Positions 6,114 to 7,201 of a stretch of 7,201 bases of DNA are shown in pieces. The DNA is taken from positions 1-7,201 of the forward strand of contig DATKYS010000063.1 in NCBI GenBank assembly GCA_035528375.1, read 5' to 3'. Below the pieces are notes generated by a model. The model was not told where the DNA came from. It ran no database searches and saw nothing but the letters and a program-made list of their open reading frames with translations. The stretch comes from a bacterium. GTDB lineage: Bacteria; RBG-13-66-14. The translations under genes were made by a program, and so were the position numbers. Within the stretch, counting starts at the first letter, position 1; every line of letters begins with the position of its first letter.

Positions 6114-6256
6114 AGGGCCGCCCCCGACGCGCCGTCCGTTCATAAAGAGACACGATTTCGGATAAAATCTCAGGAAAATGCCGGACGAAACCCACCGGTC
6201 TCCGGGCGAAGTTTCCGCCCCCACAGCGCCTTTCCGGCCCCCGGAGAGAAATTTTG
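6114..6256. other. Divergent intergenic stretch with nothing recognised
   Basis: This lies between the two divergent promoters of the lipoprotein gene and the membrane-protein gene. It has a short A/T-richer patch (about 6140-6180) and no repeat unit, clear hairpin or supported gene. It could hold an upstream control site, but no operator is evident. Confidence 0.5.
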
Positions 6257-6285
6257 TTGCCTTGGGCCCCCCGATTTGCTATCCT
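6257..6285 (+). promoter_or_regulatory. Sigma70-like promoter of the four-helix membrane protein
   Basis: TTGCCT (6257-6262) is 17 nt from TATCCT (6280-6285), with TGC directly before the -10 box. Transcription would start near 6292, giving a leader of about 75 nt that includes a run of seven T (6318-6324 region). The arrangement is like that of the peroxiredoxin promoter. Confidence 0.6.
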
Positions 6286-6366
6286 CTTGTTGTCTTAGTG
6301 ATTTGACCCTGATGTGCTTTTTTTCAACTCTTCCGTAGCGTATACCCGAACAACCGGAGGTCACGT

Positions 6367-6777
6367 ATGTATTGGCTTTACTTCGTCATCCTGATCATCG
6401 GCGGTATCCTCGGCGCGGCCGGCCTAATCATCAAGAACAAGCCCTCCGCCGCCGAGCTCATCGGCAAGCTCACCCCCTGGCAGGGATGGATCGGTATCCT
6501 TCTGCTCCTCTGGGGCATCTGGGACCTGATCGGGTCCTTCTCCCTGCTGGCCCTCGGCCTGATCGGCATCTTCTACCTGGCCACCGCCTGCGTCGAGATC
6601 GTCCTTGGGTTCCTGCTGGGCTTCAGCCTGATCGCCAAGTACACCGGCGAGAAGGGCGAGAAGATATTCAAAGCCGTCTCACCCTTCCAGGGCATCTTCG
6701 GTATCATCGCCATCCTGCTCGGTCTCTTCTGGCTGCTTACCGGTTTCGGTATTTTCAATTTCCTCTTCATCGCCTAA
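6367..6777 (+). CDS. Small four-helix membrane protein made of two homologous halves
   Basis: I do not recognise a named family. The 136-aa product has about four hydrophobic segments: 3-22, 40-58, 59-90 (possibly one long or re-entrant) and 107-135. The two halves align at an offset of 69 residues. Residues 35-54 (LTPWQGWIGILLLL and on) match 104-123 (VSPFQGIFGIIAIL and on), with the P-aromatic-QG and later G positions kept. The helix before each (G12, G16 against G81, G85) also lines up. This indicates an internal duplication. A charged loop, KYTGEKGEK (91-99), joins the last two helices. There is no signal peptide cleavage site or catalytic motif. The start is fixed by GGAGGT at 6356-6361, 5 nt before the ATG. 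It has its own promoter and a strong terminator, so it is a single-gene unit. An integral inner-membrane location is inferred; function is unknown. Confidence 0.85.
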   Translation: MYWLYFVILIIGGILGAAGLIIKNKPSAAELIGKLTPWQGWIGILLLLWGIWDLIGSFSLLALGLIGIFYLATACVEIVLGFLLGFSLIAKYTGEKGEKIFKAVSPFQGIFGIIAILLGLFWLLTGFGIFNFLFIA

Positions 6778-6796
6778 GCGCCGGAGAAACGAACGG

Positions 6797-6827
6797 AAGG
6801 GCGGTCCACCGGGCCGCCCTTTTTATT
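6797..6827 (+). terminator. Intrinsic terminator of the membrane-protein gene
   Basis: AAGGGCGG (6797-6804) pairs with CCGCCCTT (6814-6821), extended by a T-G wobble and two C-G pairs around an ACC loop, and followed by TTTTTATT. It begins 20 nt after the stop codon and is a textbook Rho-independent terminator. Confidence 0.9.
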
Positions 6828-6872
6828 GGGTGGATGGAAACGCGCCGAGGACGGGGCGACCCGCACATCTTT

Positions 6873-6908
6873 TTATAAAAATGGGGCGGTCCAACCGGGC
6901 CGCCCTTT
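6873..6908. terminator. Second, near-identical hairpin with an A/T run upstream
   Basis: GGGCGG (6884-6889) pairs with CCGCCC (6900-6905), with the same wobble and inner pairs as the first terminator but one extra loop base. It is preceded by TTTTTATAAAAAT, so on the minus strand it reads as hairpin plus T-run; on the plus strand only TTTGATAA follows. It may act as a back-up or as a minus-strand terminator. Confidence 0.55.
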
Positions 6909-6937
6909 GATAATCCGACGGGCCGCGCCGTGAGCGC

Positions 6938-6976
6938 CCCCCCTCTCCCCGTGGGAGAGGGGATGGGGGTGAGGGC
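6938..6976. repeat. 39-bp CCCTCTCCCC...GGGTGAGGG repeat, copy 2
   Basis: This is an exact copy of 5393-5431, including the 10-bp stem (6940-6949 with 6953-6962). It is followed by CACCTTAAAAAAACGGGCC and then a hairpin unit, the same order as at 5513-5600. Positions 6778-7201 otherwise contain terminators and repeats and no gene that I can support. Confidence 0.85.
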
Positions 6977-6982
6977 CACCTT

Positions 6983-7016
6983 AAAAAAACGGGCCGACCT
7001 GAAGGTCGGCCCCTAC
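6983..7016 (-). terminator. Repeat hairpin reading as a minus-strand terminator
   Basis: A perfect 10-bp stem GGGCCGACCT (6991-7000) with AGGTCGGCCC (7003-7012) has a GA loop. On the minus strand it is followed by G and seven T. The outer side reads CCCCTACATCATCGCAACC (7010-7028), the module's end motif. A minus-strand gene to the right of the window would be its natural user, but that is not visible. Confidence 0.6.
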
Positions 7017-7073
7017 ATCATCGCAACCTGGGGTGAGGAGTGCAGCGGTCCCCTCCCCACAAATTGCGATGAC

Positions 7074-7127
7074 GTAGGGGCGGGTCTCCAGACCCGCCCG
7101 CGGGCGACCGTGGACGGTCGCCCCTAC
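7074..7127. repeat. Complete two-hairpin repeat unit
   Basis: GTAGGGG and CCCCTAC ends flank two perfect 10-bp hairpins: 7078-7087 with 7090-7099 (loop CC) and 7102-7111 with 7114-7123 (loop GG). The second half is an exact copy of the unit at the left edge (26-58). It is preceded by TTGCGATGAC, the inverted form of the GTCATCGCA motif that follows other units. Confidence 0.85.
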
Positions 7128-7146
7128 GAGATATTGAGCGTTTTAC

Positions 7147-7174
7147 ATAAAAGGGCGGGACAAGAGCCCCGCCC
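7147..7174 (-). terminator. Possible minus-strand terminator
   Basis: GGGCGGG (7153-7159) pairs with CCCGCCC (7168-7174) across an 8-nt loop. On the minus strand the stem is followed by TTTTATGTAAAA. It resembles the lipoprotein terminator at 5565-5596. Its gene, if any, lies past the right edge. Confidence 0.45.
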
Positions 7175-7201
7175 GTGCAGTTTCGATATTTCGGCCCCGA
7201 C

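Noticed and set aside
6170-6364. Small minus-strand open frame (64 codons) between the divergent genes
   Set aside because: It runs through the promoter and leader of the membrane-protein gene, has no ribosome site and shows a non-protein-like composition.
5393-7128. A CRISPR array
   Set aside because: The repeats are palindromic, irregularly spaced and of several kinds; there are no uniform spacers and no cas gene.
26-7133. The window as a composite transposon or genomic island bounded by the 33-bp repeats
   Set aside because: The genes are ordinary chromosomal ones, there is no transposase or integrase, and the repeated unit belongs to a dispersed intergenic family with other copies inside.

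Overview
The window is GC-rich bacterial chromosome with six protein genes separated by intergenic tracts full of GC-rich hairpin repeats. No rRNA, tRNA, CRISPR array, transposase or phage gene was seen. The organism cannot be named from the sequence. High GC, sigma70-like promoters, Shine-Dalgarno sites, a lipoprotein-processing gene and many GTAGGGG...CCCCTAC hairpins would suit an uncultivated, probably anaerobic Gram-negative-type lineage. A candidate phylum such as Coatesbacteria is only a guess.

Layout from left to right. Positions 1-137 hold two hairpin repeat units. Positions 250-768 (+) encode a 2-Cys peroxiredoxin with its own promoter and a strong ribosome binding site. Positions 769-930 are a convergent intergenic stretch carrying two more repeat units. 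Positions 3318-931 (-) encode ComEC, the DNA-uptake channel, and 4226-3321 (-) encode Lgt, the prolipoprotein diacylglyceryl transferase. The two are separated by 2 nt and form an lgt-comEC operon. Divergent from lgt, 4314-5312 (+) encodes a BcrB/HgdB-type 2-hydroxyacyl-CoA dehydratase-like protein with exactly three cysteines; a repeat supplies its stop codon. Positions 5313-5623 are a repeat array ending in a minus-strand terminator. Positions 6034-5624 (-) encode a small lipoprotein. Positions 6367-6777 (+) encode a four-helix membrane protein built from two homologous halves. Positions 6778-7201 hold terminators and more repeats and no gene.

Functional links are modest. Lgt would lipidate proteins such as the 5624-6034 lipoprotein. 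The peroxiredoxin and the oxygen-sensitive-type iron-sulfur protein fit an anaerobe that must cope with oxidants. No activator ATPase for the dehydratase-like protein is present. The most unusual content is the repeat system. Units share GTAGGG/CCCTAC ends and hold one or two hairpins whose arms differ between copies but stay complementary, including one clear G-C to C-G swap. Several hairpins are joined to an A/T run so that they read as intrinsic terminators on the minus strand, and a composite module recurs three times.
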